Shown one piece after another: positions 1-9,373 of a DNA stretch of 64,000 nt. This DNA is from Duganella sp. Root336D2. GTDB lineage: Bacteria > Pseudomonadota > Gammaproteobacteria > Burkholderiales > Burkholderiaceae_D. Where the stretch lies: positions 64,393-128,392 of the forward strand of contig NZ_LMDB01000001.1 of NCBI RefSeq assembly GCF_001425005.1, read 5' to 3'. Position 1 is the stretch's first letter; each line of letters opens with the position of its first letter. Made by a program: the position numbers and the translations under genes. The notes beneath the pieces are model-generated. The model saw only the letters and a program-made list of their open reading frames with translations, ran no database searches and was not told the origin of the DNA.

Positions 1-53
1 AGATTATGCGAAGTCTTGCAACGCCGCAGCACTGTCCTTGCTTGGTTCAAATG

Positions 54-959
54 TCATTCCTTAGGGCCGTTCGGAGTTTCCCACACTTCCTTCAGGCCGG
101 ACACCAATGCGTCAAAAACCGTTTTGCAACGCGCACTTTGGCGTAGATCGGAATGCATGGTTACCCATGTCGTCATCGTCATGTTCATTTCTTTAGCCAG
201 GACCCGCACCAGCTTTTTATCCCGAGCCGCCAGTCCAACCTGATACCCGCCAATGCCTGCGCCGGCACGAACCAGCGCCATTTGCGCCAGATTGCTGTCG
301 CAGCGGTACGCGAATCCTTCGCGCTTCCATCCGCCCAATTTGGCACTGGCCGACCGCAGGAATGGCGTCTCCATATCAAATCCGATCAGGCTGTGGGCGG
401 CCAGGTCGGCCAAGGTTTTCGGCGTGCCGCGGGCCGCCAGATAATCTTCGTGCGCATAGAATCCCAGTGCAACCTCGCCGACGCGCTGCGCCAGTAACAG
501 ATCCTGCTGCGGCTGCGTCATACGCACGGCGATGTCGACCTCCCGGCCAAGCAAATCCTGGACTGCGTCGTTGAGCACGAGTTCAATCGCCAACTCCGGA
601 TATTCAGCCCGAAGCGGCGCCAGGATCAACGGCAGGATCTCCACGCCTACAACTTCGCTTGCGGAAATGCGCACGGCGCCGCGAACGGCGTTGTGGCCTC
701 GGGCGCTGCGTTCAATCGACGCGGCGGCGTGCTGCATTTCTTCGAGCTGATTGCGCAACTGCAATGCAGCTTCTGTCGGCTGCAGCCCCGATTGGGAGCG
801 CGTAAACAGGGCCAGGCCGAGGCTGGATTCCAGCTCGGATATGTGGCGGCCGACAGTCGGCTGCGTCAATCCCAGGGATCGGGCGGCGCCGGATAGCGAC
901 TGGGCGTTCAAAACATGCAGGAAGCTTCGGTAAAGATCCCAGGGAATCGAGGTTGTCAT
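54..959 (-). CDS. LysR-family transcriptional regulator
   Basis: A 301-residue protein of normal LysR length. Residues about 5-65 form the winged helix-turn-helix (key stretch LSGAARSLGLTQPTVGRHI), and residues about 90-295 form the effector-binding fold. It is divergent from the epimerase-like gene that starts at 1055, with 95 bp between the two start codons. That is the classic arrangement for a LysR regulator controlling its neighbour. The effector is unknown and no operator could be assigned confidently. The family call is secure; the link to the neighbour is inference from position. Confidence 0.93.
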   Translation of the reverse strand: MTTSIPWDLYRSFLHVLNAQSLSGAARSLGLTQPTVGRHISELESSLGLALFTRSQSGLQPTEAALQLRNQLEEMQHAAASIERSARGHNAVRGAVRISASEVVGVEILPLILAPLRAEYPELAIELVLNDAVQDLLGREVDIAVRMTQPQQDLLLAQRVGEVALGFYAHEDYLAARGTPKTLADLAAHSLIGFDMETPFLRSASAKLGGWKREGFAYRCDSNLAQMALVRAGAGIGGYQVGLAARDKKLVRVLAKEMNMTMTTWVTMHSDLRQSARCKTVFDALVSGLKEVWETPNGPKE

Positions 960-1054
960 GCAAATTTGTATAGCCGATGAAAAGCTTTAGGGAATTTTCG
1001 TTTAGTCTGAGTTTGGCCATAATTTGCCTCATAGTCAACTTAACGGAGCAAATC

Positions 1055-2032
1055 ATGGAAGCTAAATCGGTATTGGTTCTCGGCCCTAGCGGTGGTATCG
1101 GCGGCGAAATGCTGCGTCAGCTCGTAGCGCAAGGCTGGCGAGTTCGGGCGCTGAAGCGCGGCCTGGGCACAGCAAGCCGGCTGGCAGATGGCGTCGAATG
1201 GGTCGAAGGCGACGCGTTGATCGCGCACGATGTACGCAGGGCGTCTGAAGGTTGCGCAGTGATCGTCCATGCGGTGAATCCGCCTGGCTATCGCGGCTGG
1301 GGCCAGCAGGTTTTGCCTATGATCGAAAACACGATCGCTGCGGCGGCTGCGCAAGGTGCGACCGTCGTCCTGCCGGGAACCGTCTATAACTACGGTCCCG
1401 ACGCTTTCCCGGTCCTGCATGAGGATTCGCTGCAGCGCCCTCTTACACGTAAAGGCAAGATTCGCGTCGAAATGGAGCAGCGCCTGCGGGAGGCAAGCGA
1501 GCAAGGAATGGTGCGCGTCATCGTTGTCCGTGCGGGTGATTTCTTTGGTCCCGGTGCGCGCAATAACTGGCTTTCGCAAGGCATGATCCGTCCCGGCGAA
1601 GTGCCCGCCGAAGTAAAACTGCCCGGCGCGCCTGGTGTTGGCCATCAATATGCCTACTTGCCGGACGTGGCGGCCACCATGATTGCGCTACTGGATAAGC
1701 GCGATGAACTGCCGGTCTTTGCCAGCTATCACATGGCCGGCTATTGGGACCATGACGGCACCGGATTCGGACAGGCAATCCAGCGCGTGGTCGCCGCCCA
1801 CGGTGCGAAGCTGCCGAAGCTGAAGGCCTTTCCCTGGTGGCTGATTCGTCTCGCCGCACCGTTCAACGAGACCTTGCGGGAAATGATGGAAATGCGCTAC
1901 TTGTGGCTGCGTGCTGTGCGGATGGAAAACCAGAAGCTGCGGCAAGTGCTCGGCACCGAACCGCATACTCCACTGGAAACCGCCCTCACCCGCACGCTTG
2001 GCAGCCTTGGCTGCCTTCCTTCCGGCGCTTAG
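1055..2032 (+). CDS. NAD(P)-binding epimerase/dehydratase-like protein (extended SDR)
   Basis: Starts with MEAKSVLVLGPSGGIGGEML, whose glycine-rich GPSGGIGG loop is an atypical SDR nucleotide-binding motif. The fold continues with GTVYNYGPDAFP and VRAGDFFGPG segments typical of NAD-dependent epimerase/dehydratase proteins. An upstream in-frame ATG at 977 exists, but the ATG at 1055 has a GGAG box eight bases before it and puts the Rossmann strand at the N-terminus, so it was chosen (325 residues). The substrate cannot be read from sequence. The gene is divergent from the LysR regulator at 54-959, which probably controls it. Its stop codon overlaps that of the convergent YcaO gene. Confidence 0.85.
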   Translation: MEAKSVLVLGPSGGIGGEMLRQLVAQGWRVRALKRGLGTASRLADGVEWVEGDALIAHDVRRASEGCAVIVHAVNPPGYRGWGQQVLPMIENTIAAAAAQGATVVLPGTVYNYGPDAFPVLHEDSLQRPLTRKGKIRVEMEQRLREASEQGMVRVIVVRAGDFFGPGARNNWLSQGMIRPGEVPAEVKLPGAPGVGHQYAYLPDVAATMIALLDKRDELPVFASYHMAGYWDHDGTGFGQAIQRVVAAHGAKLPKLKAFPWWLIRLAAPFNETLREMMEMRYLWLRAVRMENQKLRQVLGTEPHTPLETALTRTLGSLGCLPSGA

Positions 2033-4233
2033 TTCGACTTGGCCGCTGCCTTGGCGCGCGCCGCGTGCAGTTTGCGGTAGCTGTCGATCTTACGCTGGTG
2101 CCTGTCGAGCCCTTCCAGCTTCATGCTGGTTGGGGTCAGGCCGTAGAAACGCACGCTGCCGTCGACCGAGCCGATTACCGCATCCATCTTCTCGTCGCCG
2201 AACATGCGGCGGAAATTGACGACGTAATCGTCCAGTTCCATCTCTTCGTCCAGCAGTACTTCCAGCACTGCGCTGAGAGCCTGGTAGAACAGGCCACGGT
2301 CCAGCGTGTTGTCGTTGTACTGCAGGAAGGACTCAACCAGCTCTTTTGCGGCTTCGTATTCGTTGAGGGCGAGGTTAATCAGCAGCCTCAGTTCCAGGAC
2401 CGTGAGCTGGCCCCACACGGTGTTCTCATCGAACTCGATGCCGATCAGGGTGGCGATATCGCCGTACTCATCAAGCTCGCTGTTTTCCAGGCGTTCCAGC
2501 AATTCGTCCAGGCCATCGTCATCGAGGCGATGCAGGTTCAGGATATCGCTGCGGAACTGGAGCGCCTTGTTGGTGTTATCCCAGATCAGGTCTTCTACCG
2601 GGTAGATTTCCGAATAGCCGGGCACGAGGATACGGCATGCAGTCGCGCCAAGCTGGTCGTAGACCGCCATGTAGGATTCCTTGCCTAGGTCCTTCAGGAT
2701 GCCGAACAGGGTTGCGGCTTCTTCTGCATTCGAGTTTTCGCCTTGGCCGGAAAAATCCCATTCAACGAATTCGAAGTCCGATTTGGCGCTGAAGAAGCGC
2801 CAGGACACGATGCCGCTGGAGTCGATGAAGTGCTCGACGAAGTTGTTTGGTTCCGTCACAGCGTTGCTGACGAAGGTCGGGCGCGGCAAATCGTTCAGGC
2901 CTTCAAAGCTGCGGCCCTGCAGCAATTCGGTAAGGCTGCGTTCCAGCGCGACTTCCAGGCTCGGGTGGGCACCGAACGAGGCGAACACGCCGCCTGTGCG
3001 GGGATTCATCAGCGTCACGCACATGACCGGGTAAGTTCCGCCGAGTGATGCATCCTTCACCAATACCGGGAAGCCTTGCTCTTCCAGGCCCTTGATGCCG
3101 GCCACGATGCCGGGATATTTCGCCAGCACTTCCTGCGGTACGTCCGGTAATGCCAGTTCGCCTTCCAGGATTTCGCGCTTGACCGCCCTTTCGAAAATCT
3201 CGGACAGGCATTGCACCTGGGCTTCCGCCAGCGTGTTACCGGCGCTCATGCCATTGCTGACAAACAGGTTCTCTACCAGGTTGGTCGGGAAGTACACCAC
3301 CTCGCCGTCGGACTGGCGCACGAACGGCAACGAGCAGATACCACGTTCGACCTTGCCGGAATTGGTGTCGTACAGGTGCGAACCACGCAGTTCGCCTTCG
3401 GGGTCGTAGATCTTGCGGCTGTATTTATCCAGGATTTCGGCCGGCAGCGCATCCTTGCGGCCAGGCTTGAACCAGCGCTCGTCCGGGTAGTGTACAAAGT
3501 CGGCATTGGCAATGTCTTCGCCCCAGAATTCACCGGCGTAGAAATGGTTGTTGCTGATCCGTTCGATGTACTCGCCCAGTGCGGACGCCAGCGCGCTTTC
3601 CTTGGTCGAGCCCTTGCCGTTGGTGAAGCACATCGGCGAATGCGCGTCGCGAATGTGCAGCGACCATACGTTGGGAACGATGTTGCGCCACGAAGCGATT
3701 TCAATCTTGATGCCGAGGTTCGCCAGCAATCCGGACATATTGGCGATGGTCTGTTCCAGTGGCAGGTCCTTGCCGGGAATGTAGGTGGTTGTGCCGGATC
3801 CGGCATCAAGGGTCAGTAAAGCCTGCGCATCGGCATCCAGGTTTTCCACTTCCTCGATGATGAATTCCGGGCCGGCCTGCACCACCTTCTTGACGGTGCA
3901 GCGGTCGATCGAGCGCAAAATGCCCTCGCGGTCCTTCGCCGAAATATCCGGCGGCAGCTCGACCTGGATCTTGAAGATCTGCTGGTAGCGGTTTTCCGGA
4001 TCGACGATATTGTTTTGCGACAGGCGGATGTTTTCGGTCGGAATATTGCGAGTTGAGCAATATAACTTCACGAAGTATGCCGCGCACAAGGCCGACGAAG
4101 CCAGGAAATAGTCGAACGGGCCAGGCGCCGAGCCGTCCCCTTTATAGCGGATTGGCTGGTCTGCGATGACCGTGAAATCGTCGAATTTGGCTTCCAAACG
4201 AAGCTTATCGAGAAAGTTGACCTTAATTTCCAT
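2029..4233 (-). CDS. OsmC-YcaO fusion protein
   Basis: A 734-residue two-domain protein. Residues 1-140 resemble OsmC/Ohr thiol peroxidases and carry two cysteines in the usual contexts (SSALCAAYF near 50 and IDRCTVKK near 108). Residues about 160-700 are YcaO, with ATP-binding-type acidic stretches such as EYIERISNNHF and CLSEIFERAVKRE. The C-terminal part resembles E. coli YcaO, which is implicated in beta-methylthiolation of ribosomal protein S12; other YcaO enzymes make azolines or thioamides on peptides. No precursor peptide, TfuA or dehydrogenase partner is nearby, so an RiPP role is not supported. The fusion itself is known in proteobacteria. The exact reaction is unknown. Confidence 0.88.
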   Translation of the reverse strand: MEIKVNFLDKLRLEAKFDDFTVIADQPIRYKGDGSAPGPFDYFLASSALCAAYFVKLYCSTRNIPTENIRLSQNNIVDPENRYQQIFKIQVELPPDISAKDREGILRSIDRCTVKKVVQAGPEFIIEEVENLDADAQALLTLDAGSGTTTYIPGKDLPLEQTIANMSGLLANLGIKIEIASWRNIVPNVWSLHIRDAHSPMCFTNGKGSTKESALASALGEYIERISNNHFYAGEFWGEDIANADFVHYPDERWFKPGRKDALPAEILDKYSRKIYDPEGELRGSHLYDTNSGKVERGICSLPFVRQSDGEVVYFPTNLVENLFVSNGMSAGNTLAEAQVQCLSEIFERAVKREILEGELALPDVPQEVLAKYPGIVAGIKGLEEQGFPVLVKDASLGGTYPVMCVTLMNPRTGGVFASFGAHPSLEVALERSLTELLQGRSFEGLNDLPRPTFVSNAVTEPNNFVEHFIDSSGIVSWRFFSAKSDFEFVEWDFSGQGENSNAEEAATLFGILKDLGKESYMAVYDQLGATACRILVPGYSEIYPVEDLIWDNTNKALQFRSDILNLHRLDDDGLDELLERLENSELDEYGDIATLIGIEFDENTVWGQLTVLELRLLINLALNEYEAAKELVESFLQYNDNTLDRGLFYQALSAVLEVLLDEEMELDDYVVNFRRMFGDEKMDAVIGSVDGSVRFYGLTPTSMKLEGLDRHQRKIDSYRKLHAARAKAAAKSN

Positions 4234-4320
4234 GGGAATGTTCCAAATTTAGTGCTCAAAATAGCGTGGCCGCTATTATCGGCTCTTTTTGAGCGCGCCG
4301 CAAAGGCAGTTCGCCGGCCG

Positions 4321-7281
4321 CTAATAGGCCTTTTGGGCTGGAACGGTGACCGAGATCGTCGTCCCCTCGCCCGGTTTGCTGTCGATCTCGATCTCTGCGC
4401 CGATGCAGCCTGCCCGTTCACGCATGCCGACCAGGCCCCAATGCCCTGGGCGGTGGCCGGATGCGACGACGCTTGCGTCCAGTCCCCGCCCGTTATCCGC
4501 GATCCGAACATTGACCGAGTCGCTGCTGTATTCAACGGCGAGTTCGATCCGGCTGGCGCCGGCGTAGCGCGAAGCGTTAAAGAGCCCTTCGCGTGCGATG
4601 GCGTACAACTCGTCGTGCACCTGCTGGCGCAGCTGGCGCGGGCTTCCGTCGACATTGACTTCAAAGGCGTGTGCTCCGTGGGCGGCCAGGCCTTTGCCAA
4701 ACTGCCCCAGTATTTGTTCAAGATGTTCCTGCGATGCCGATGCGCGCAGGTCCAGGATCTGGTCGCGCCCCTCCACCAGCAGCTTCTCTGCGAAGTCGAG
4801 CGTCTGGTTCAGGCAATCGCGCTCCGGAGAGCCTTCCTTCAGGTACCTGCTATGTGCATCGAAAGACAGCAGCAAGGACTGCACGCTTTGCAGCAGTGTG
4901 TCGTGCAGGGCGCGCGCGATGCGCGAACGTTCCGCCATGCGCTCGAGCATGCGTTCCTGCATCTGCCTGGTCAGGTAGTGCAGGCGCATTGCGTAGGCTA
5001 TAAACAGGGTCATGACAATGACAAACACCATCAGCAACTTGAACCAGGTGCTCTCTATAAAGGTCGGTGGAATATCGATTTCCAGCACTGCGCCCCTGCT
5101 GTTCCACAAGCCATCTTCATTCGATCCGTTAACCTCGAATCGATATTTTCCCGGCGCCAGGTTGGTGAAGTAAGCCTGCCGGCGGCCCACTGCTTCCTGC
5201 CATTCGCGGTCCATGCCTGCCAGGCGGTAGCGCAGGCGCACACGCTCGGGAAGCGCCAGGCTCAAAGCCGTGAAATCGACCTGCAGGCTGCGGGTGCCTT
5301 CCGGCAGCCGGATCAAGTGACGTTCAGGAATCGCATATCGCTGGCCATTGGCGGTCACGCCAACCACCTCCACCGGTGGGGCAATGGGGTTGCGCAGGAT
5401 ATTTTGGGGATCGATTGTGCCGACAGATCCGGTGGTTGCGTACCAAAGGAAACCGTCACGAGCGAGCTTCAACGATGGCACAGGACGCAGCTGCGGCGCA
5501 TGGCCTTTCATGCCGTCGTGCGCGTCGAAGCGTTCGAAGGCGACAGGCTTGCGGGCATCCTTCATCCAGGCCGCCAGGCCGGCGGCAGGAACTCGATACA
5601 ATCCGTCCGCACCGTGCAGCCACAGGTCGCCGCCCGGCATCCGGACGATGCCGGATACGCCGCGAAACCCTTCGGCATGCTCTCCGAGTAGCGCGGCAAA
5701 GCGTCCGTTGCGATACAGCGCGACACCCTTCTCGCCCCCGGCCCACATATTGCCTGCGTCGGCGTACAGCGTCATTACCGTGCCGAGTTGCAGGCCCTGT
5801 TCCGCGCCGAGGGTGCGTGCCTTGCCGTTGCTGATGATGGTGGCCAGGCTGCGCAAGTGCGCCATCCACAAGTTGCCATCCTGGTCCCGCGCCATTGACG
5901 TGGTGAGCAAGTCCGGGATTCCTTGCACCCCGCCCCACTTGATCCATTTGCCATCGACGATCTTGTAGACACCTTTGCCTGAAGAAATCGCGACCCACAA
6001 GGCGCCGTCGAGATCCTGTTGCATGGCGTGGATACGCAAAGTTTTAAGCTCGTCCGGGAAGCGAATCATGCTGATCACGCCATCGGTGGCGCGGCGCACT
6101 ACGCCGTCCATTCCTCCCAGCCAAAGCACGCCGTCCGGACCGGTATAGCTGGCGGTCAGCTTCCCCGCAACCTCTCGCTTGATGCGCCCTGCCCTGCTAA
6201 AACTCCACAGGTCGCCTGCATAGTCCCCCACCCACAAGTCGCCGGAAGGTCCGCTCACGAGTGCAGGAAACTCCAGCTGTTTTTCGAGGGGGACTGTGCG
6301 TAAGCGATTCGGACGCAGCCGGTCGATTCCTTGCGAGGTGGCGATCCAGAGACTGCCTTCCCGATCCTCGAGCAGCGCCCCTATCATCGGGCCGCTGATC
6401 CCGTTTTCGATTGACAGGCGCTGTGCCGGATTGCTACGCTTTGCAGGATCAAGCCTGCGCTCAAGGCCATCGGGCTGGGTGATCCACATGGCGCCGCGGC
6501 GGTCAAACCGCATCAGCGCACCTTCGACCTCGGGCAGGACTGCCTGATTCGAGGCCGGAGGAGCAGTATGAATCTTGTAGTAGCCACGCTCGAAATCATT
6601 GCCCCAGATGGTCCCATCGGGCGCTTCAGCCAGTGAAACCAGTGTCTTGCGCGGCCATGCCTGCTTGAAGCGCGCCTCGCCTTGTGGCCGGAAGAAGGCG
6701 CCCGTGTTCGTCCCGACCCAGGTCGTGCCATCGCGGGAAAACAGGATCTGGAAGACGCCCAGCGTTGGCAGGCCGGCTTCCGGACCGAGATGGTGGAAGC
6801 GCTTGCCGCCCGCAGGCAGCACCGCTACGCCGTCGCGCATCGCAACCCAGGTAGCACCATCCGGCGCCACCTCTATGTGCAAAGCCCCAACCGGCTGCAA
6901 GCCATCGTTCTCGGTATACGTGTGCGCCCCATTTTTGCGGAACACGGATACGCCGCCGGCGCGGTATCCGACCCAGAGCGCTCCATCCGGCGCGGCGGCC
7001 AGAGCCATCACATTGCTGGACTCAAGCTGGTGCCCGAAGACGCGTTCGGTGCGTTCAAAACTCACGCCATCGAAGCGATACAAGCCTGTCGGCGACGAAA
7101 TCCATAGCCAGCCATCGGCGCCTTGCGCAAATTTCGTGGCACCTGCCGGCGCACCATCGAGTTCGTTCCAGGCCGTATGCGTGTAACCAACGAGCAATGG
7201 GCCCGGTGCTTCGGCCAAAGCTGGCCGCAGCACGGTCGCCAGGCAGAGGAAAAACAGGTATTGAAGTGCTCGCTGGATCAT
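4321..7281 (-). CDS. Beta-propeller sensor histidine kinase (HisKA_3)
   Basis: 986 residues. A signal peptide (cleavage after ALA at about residue 23) is followed by many two-component-regulator propeller repeats of the type DGxLWVGxxxG up to about residue 620. Next come a Y_Y_Y-like immunoglobulin domain and a transmembrane helix near 740-765. The HisKA_3 dimerisation domain has the phospho-acceptor in IARALHDTLLQSV (His about 792), and a HATPase domain follows (N box EGLFNASRYAGA, G box DNGRGL). It senses something in the periplasm through the propeller and should phosphorylate a LuxR-type response regulator, but none lies beside it. It is 12 bp downstream of the AI-2E-family gene and probably cotranscribed with it. 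Confidence 0.92.
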   Translation of the reverse strand: MIQRALQYLFFLCLATVLRPALAEAPGPLLVGYTHTAWNELDGAPAGATKFAQGADGWLWISSPTGLYRFDGVSFERTERVFGHQLESSNVMALAAAPDGALWVGYRAGGVSVFRKNGAHTYTENDGLQPVGALHIEVAPDGATWVAMRDGVAVLPAGGKRFHHLGPEAGLPTLGVFQILFSRDGTTWVGTNTGAFFRPQGEARFKQAWPRKTLVSLAEAPDGTIWGNDFERGYYKIHTAPPASNQAVLPEVEGALMRFDRRGAMWITQPDGLERRLDPAKRSNPAQRLSIENGISGPMIGALLEDREGSLWIATSQGIDRLRPNRLRTVPLEKQLEFPALVSGPSGDLWVGDYAGDLWSFSRAGRIKREVAGKLTASYTGPDGVLWLGGMDGVVRRATDGVISMIRFPDELKTLRIHAMQQDLDGALWVAISSGKGVYKIVDGKWIKWGGVQGIPDLLTTSMARDQDGNLWMAHLRSLATIISNGKARTLGAEQGLQLGTVMTLYADAGNMWAGGEKGVALYRNGRFAALLGEHAEGFRGVSGIVRMPGGDLWLHGADGLYRVPAAGLAAWMKDARKPVAFERFDAHDGMKGHAPQLRPVPSLKLARDGFLWYATTGSVGTIDPQNILRNPIAPPVEVVGVTANGQRYAIPERHLIRLPEGTRSLQVDFTALSLALPERVRLRYRLAGMDREWQEAVGRRQAYFTNLAPGKYRFEVNGSNEDGLWNSRGAVLEIDIPPTFIESTWFKLLMVFVIVMTLFIAYAMRLHYLTRQMQERMLERMAERSRIARALHDTLLQSVQSLLLSFDAHSRYLKEGSPERDCLNQTLDFAEKLLVEGRDQILDLRASASQEHLEQILGQFGKGLAAHGAHAFEVNVDGSPRQLRQQVHDELYAIAREGLFNASRYAGASRIELAVEYSSDSVNVRIADNGRGLDASVVASGHRPGHWGLVGMRERAGCIGAEIEIDSKPGEGTTISVTVPAQKAY

Positions 7282-7293
7282 CTGCCGCGCATT

Positions 7294-9063
7294 CTAGCCG
7301 ATCTTGCTTGGCGCGACGAACGCAAGAGCCTCTTCAAACGATTGGAGTACCAGGTCGACGTGCGAGGCAACAGTCGCGTGTTCATTCCCGACATCGTCGC
7401 GAGGGCGGATCGTGACCAGTTGAACGTCGGGCAACGCGGCGCGCAGCTCGGTGACGGCTGCAATCCAGGCCGCAGGGGCGCTTTGTATTGGATACGTGAC
7501 GAATACCGTGGAAACGAGGTTGTCGGCCCCGGGATCGTCTTCAGGTCCGCCCGGATTGAGAACGAAACTGCGTGCGTCCAGTTTCGCATCGCGGAAAACC
7601 AGAACCAGCAATTCGCTCAGGAACTCCTCGCGCACGCCCGGCATGGAGGTGCAGACGATGACCGAACGTGCAGGCACGTCCAGCGAACCCTGCCAGCGAC
7701 CCAGCCTTTCTTCGCGCTGGTGCCGCAGATGGGCGCCAACATTTTCAACGAGCATGGAGATGTTGCGCCGGCGCGCACGGCTCGGCGCGTGGCCGGCGTC
7801 CAGGGCATCGGCGACCATTGCCACTGTCGCCCGCAAACGGCTTTCCTGGCCGGTCTGCAGGTCCGTCCCAGCCATTGCGAGGCCAGGCAACAGCACCTTG
7901 TCGCAATAACGCGCCAAGGTCGATTTGCGCAGGAAAGCGCGCGCATCCTCGATAATCGCGTTCGCATCGCCGCTCAGCACCCGGTGGTAGAAGCGCTGCG
8001 CCTCATTGGTATTTGGCGACTCCGCGAACATGATGCTGATCGGCTCCAGGCTCTTGATATAGCGGCCGCCAACCACGATGCACAGCGTCAGCGGCGTGGA
8101 GAGAAGCAGTCCTAACGGCCCCCAGATCGCGCCCCAGAACAATGCCGAGACAATCACCGCCAGCGGCGACATGCCGACGCTGTGTCCATACACGCGCGGC
8201 TCGATGACATTCGCAACGAATACTTCGAGCACGATGAACAGCACAATGGCGTAAATGGCAAGCGACCACCCAGGTTCGACCGCAGCGGCAAAAAGTGCAA
8301 TGGCAGCCCCAGCGATCAGTGCGCCAATATAGGGCACAAAACGAAGCGCGGCGCAGAGTGCGCCCCATAGCATGGCGTGCGGGATGCCGATCAGCCAAAG
8401 CGCAATCGAGATCACCACGCCAAAAGTCAGGTTCAGCAGCAATTGCGTGAAGAAGAACCTGGAAACACCCTCCGCCGCGTCTTCCAGGCCCTTGATCGTG
8501 CGGCTCACTTCGCGCTGGCCGACCAGCCGCAGTACGCGGTCCCGCAAATTTTCACGGTCCAGCAGGATGAAGATCATCAGTACCAGCACGAGGAAAGCTT
8601 CGCCCAATGGGCCTGAGACCACGCCAATCGCCTTGGCGATCGAATCGCTGGTGCTGGCGTGCTCGCGGATTTCCACCGGTACCGGCCGCGGGCCCGTTTC
8701 AAGTGCTGCCGAGGGTGATTCTTCCAGCAGTTGCGGAGTAAGGCGAGCCAGCGGATGCTGGGCCAGTTCCTCCAGCGATTTGGACTTGGAACGGATTTCG
8801 GCGGTGTATTCAGGCAGGTCGGACGTCAGCGCCATCACGTTTGCGCCCAGCATCGCGAAGGTGCCGGCAAACGTCACGATCACCAGTGCCAGTCCCGCAA
8901 AAGTGGCATTGACGCGCGACAGGCCCAGGCTGCCCATCGAACGAATCAGCGGTGCCAGCGCAAGGCTCAACACCAGCGCCGTTACGACCGGTTGCAATAC
9001 CTCCCGGCCGAAGTAGAGAAGGCCAAGGACACAAGCCGCCGTGACGGCAAAATTCACTTTCAT
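7294..9063 (-). CDS. AI-2E-family transporter with C-terminal cytosolic domain
   Basis: 589 residues. The first 360 are the AI-2E/TqsA/PerM membrane domain: helices near the N-terminus, a soluble loop at about 85-145, then the conserved helical core with RFVPYIGALIAG and the ending GPLGLLLSTPLTLC. The last 225 residues are soluble and not part of the core family; they contain Rossmann-like strands such as ARSVIVCTSMPG and STVFVTYPIQ. Family members export or import small molecules, and autoinducer-2 transport is proven for only a few, so the substrate is open. Only 12 bp separate it from the downstream propeller kinase, suggesting one transcript. Confidence 0.88.
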   Translation of the reverse strand: MKVNFAVTAACVLGLLYFGREVLQPVVTALVLSLALAPLIRSMGSLGLSRVNATFAGLALVIVTFAGTFAMLGANVMALTSDLPEYTAEIRSKSKSLEELAQHPLARLTPQLLEESPSAALETGPRPVPVEIREHASTSDSIAKAIGVVSGPLGEAFLVLVLMIFILLDRENLRDRVLRLVGQREVSRTIKGLEDAAEGVSRFFFTQLLLNLTFGVVISIALWLIGIPHAMLWGALCAALRFVPYIGALIAGAAIALFAAAVEPGWSLAIYAIVLFIVLEVFVANVIEPRVYGHSVGMSPLAVIVSALFWGAIWGPLGLLLSTPLTLCIVVGGRYIKSLEPISIMFAESPNTNEAQRFYHRVLSGDANAIIEDARAFLRKSTLARYCDKVLLPGLAMAGTDLQTGQESRLRATVAMVADALDAGHAPSRARRRNISMLVENVGAHLRHQREERLGRWQGSLDVPARSVIVCTSMPGVREEFLSELLVLVFRDAKLDARSFVLNPGGPEDDPGADNLVSTVFVTYPIQSAPAAWIAAVTELRAALPDVQLVTIRPRDDVGNEHATVASHVDLVLQSFEEALAFVAPSKIG

Positions 9064-9373
9064 ACGGTTTCCGCTACAGGCATCAGGGACAATGCAAATC
9101 TTGAAGGGGTCTGCTGGCTGGATTTGCGCCGGCAGCCATCATACTTGATCTTCTTCCTCCTTACGGTGATAAAACTGCCCTTGGCGGCGCATTTCCTGCT
9201 GCCGCCTGACACCACGCGCCGCGCGGACGCGATAGCTCTTTTCAGCGGCTTCAACAAAAGCTGACTGCGATGCCGCTTGTTTGGCAGAAGTTGCAGCGCA
9301 CGCTTGACTTTGTTGTTCAGATGGACAATATTGCCTACCAGCAATTGGAAAGGATTCCACTCAAGGAGGTTTC
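9064..9373. other. Intergenic region between divergent genes, no gene seen
   Basis: These 310 bp separate the AI-2E-family gene (minus strand) from the di-heme lipoprotein gene (plus strand). Reading frames here are short or of low-complexity composition and lack a convincing start. The only supported signals are a candidate sigma-70 promoter near 9304-9332 and a strong ribosome-binding site AAGGAGG at 9363-9369 for the gene at 9374. Confidence 0.5.
9304..9332 (+). promoter_or_regulatory. Candidate sigma-70 promoter for the di-heme lipoprotein gene
   Basis: TTGACT (5 of 6 to the -35 consensus) at 9304-9309 and AATATT (4 of 6 to the -10) at 9327-9332, with a 17-bp spacer. It would give a leader of about 35 nt ending in the AAGGAGG ribosome-binding site. 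Assigned by eye only. Confidence 0.4.

Noticed and set aside
977-1054. Upstream start of the epimerase-like gene
   Set aside because: It would add a hydrophobic 26-residue leader before the Rossmann motif of a cytosolic enzyme and has no good ribosome-binding site, whereas the ATG at 1055 does.
4252-5691. Plus-strand frame of 479 codons opposite the propeller kinase
   Set aside because: Antisense of the HATPase and Y_Y_Y regions; no motifs and no ribosome-binding site.
9060-9344. 94-residue minus-strand reading frame in the intergenic region
   Set aside because: Basic, low-complexity translation, no ribosome-binding site, and it reads into the start of the AI-2E-family gene.
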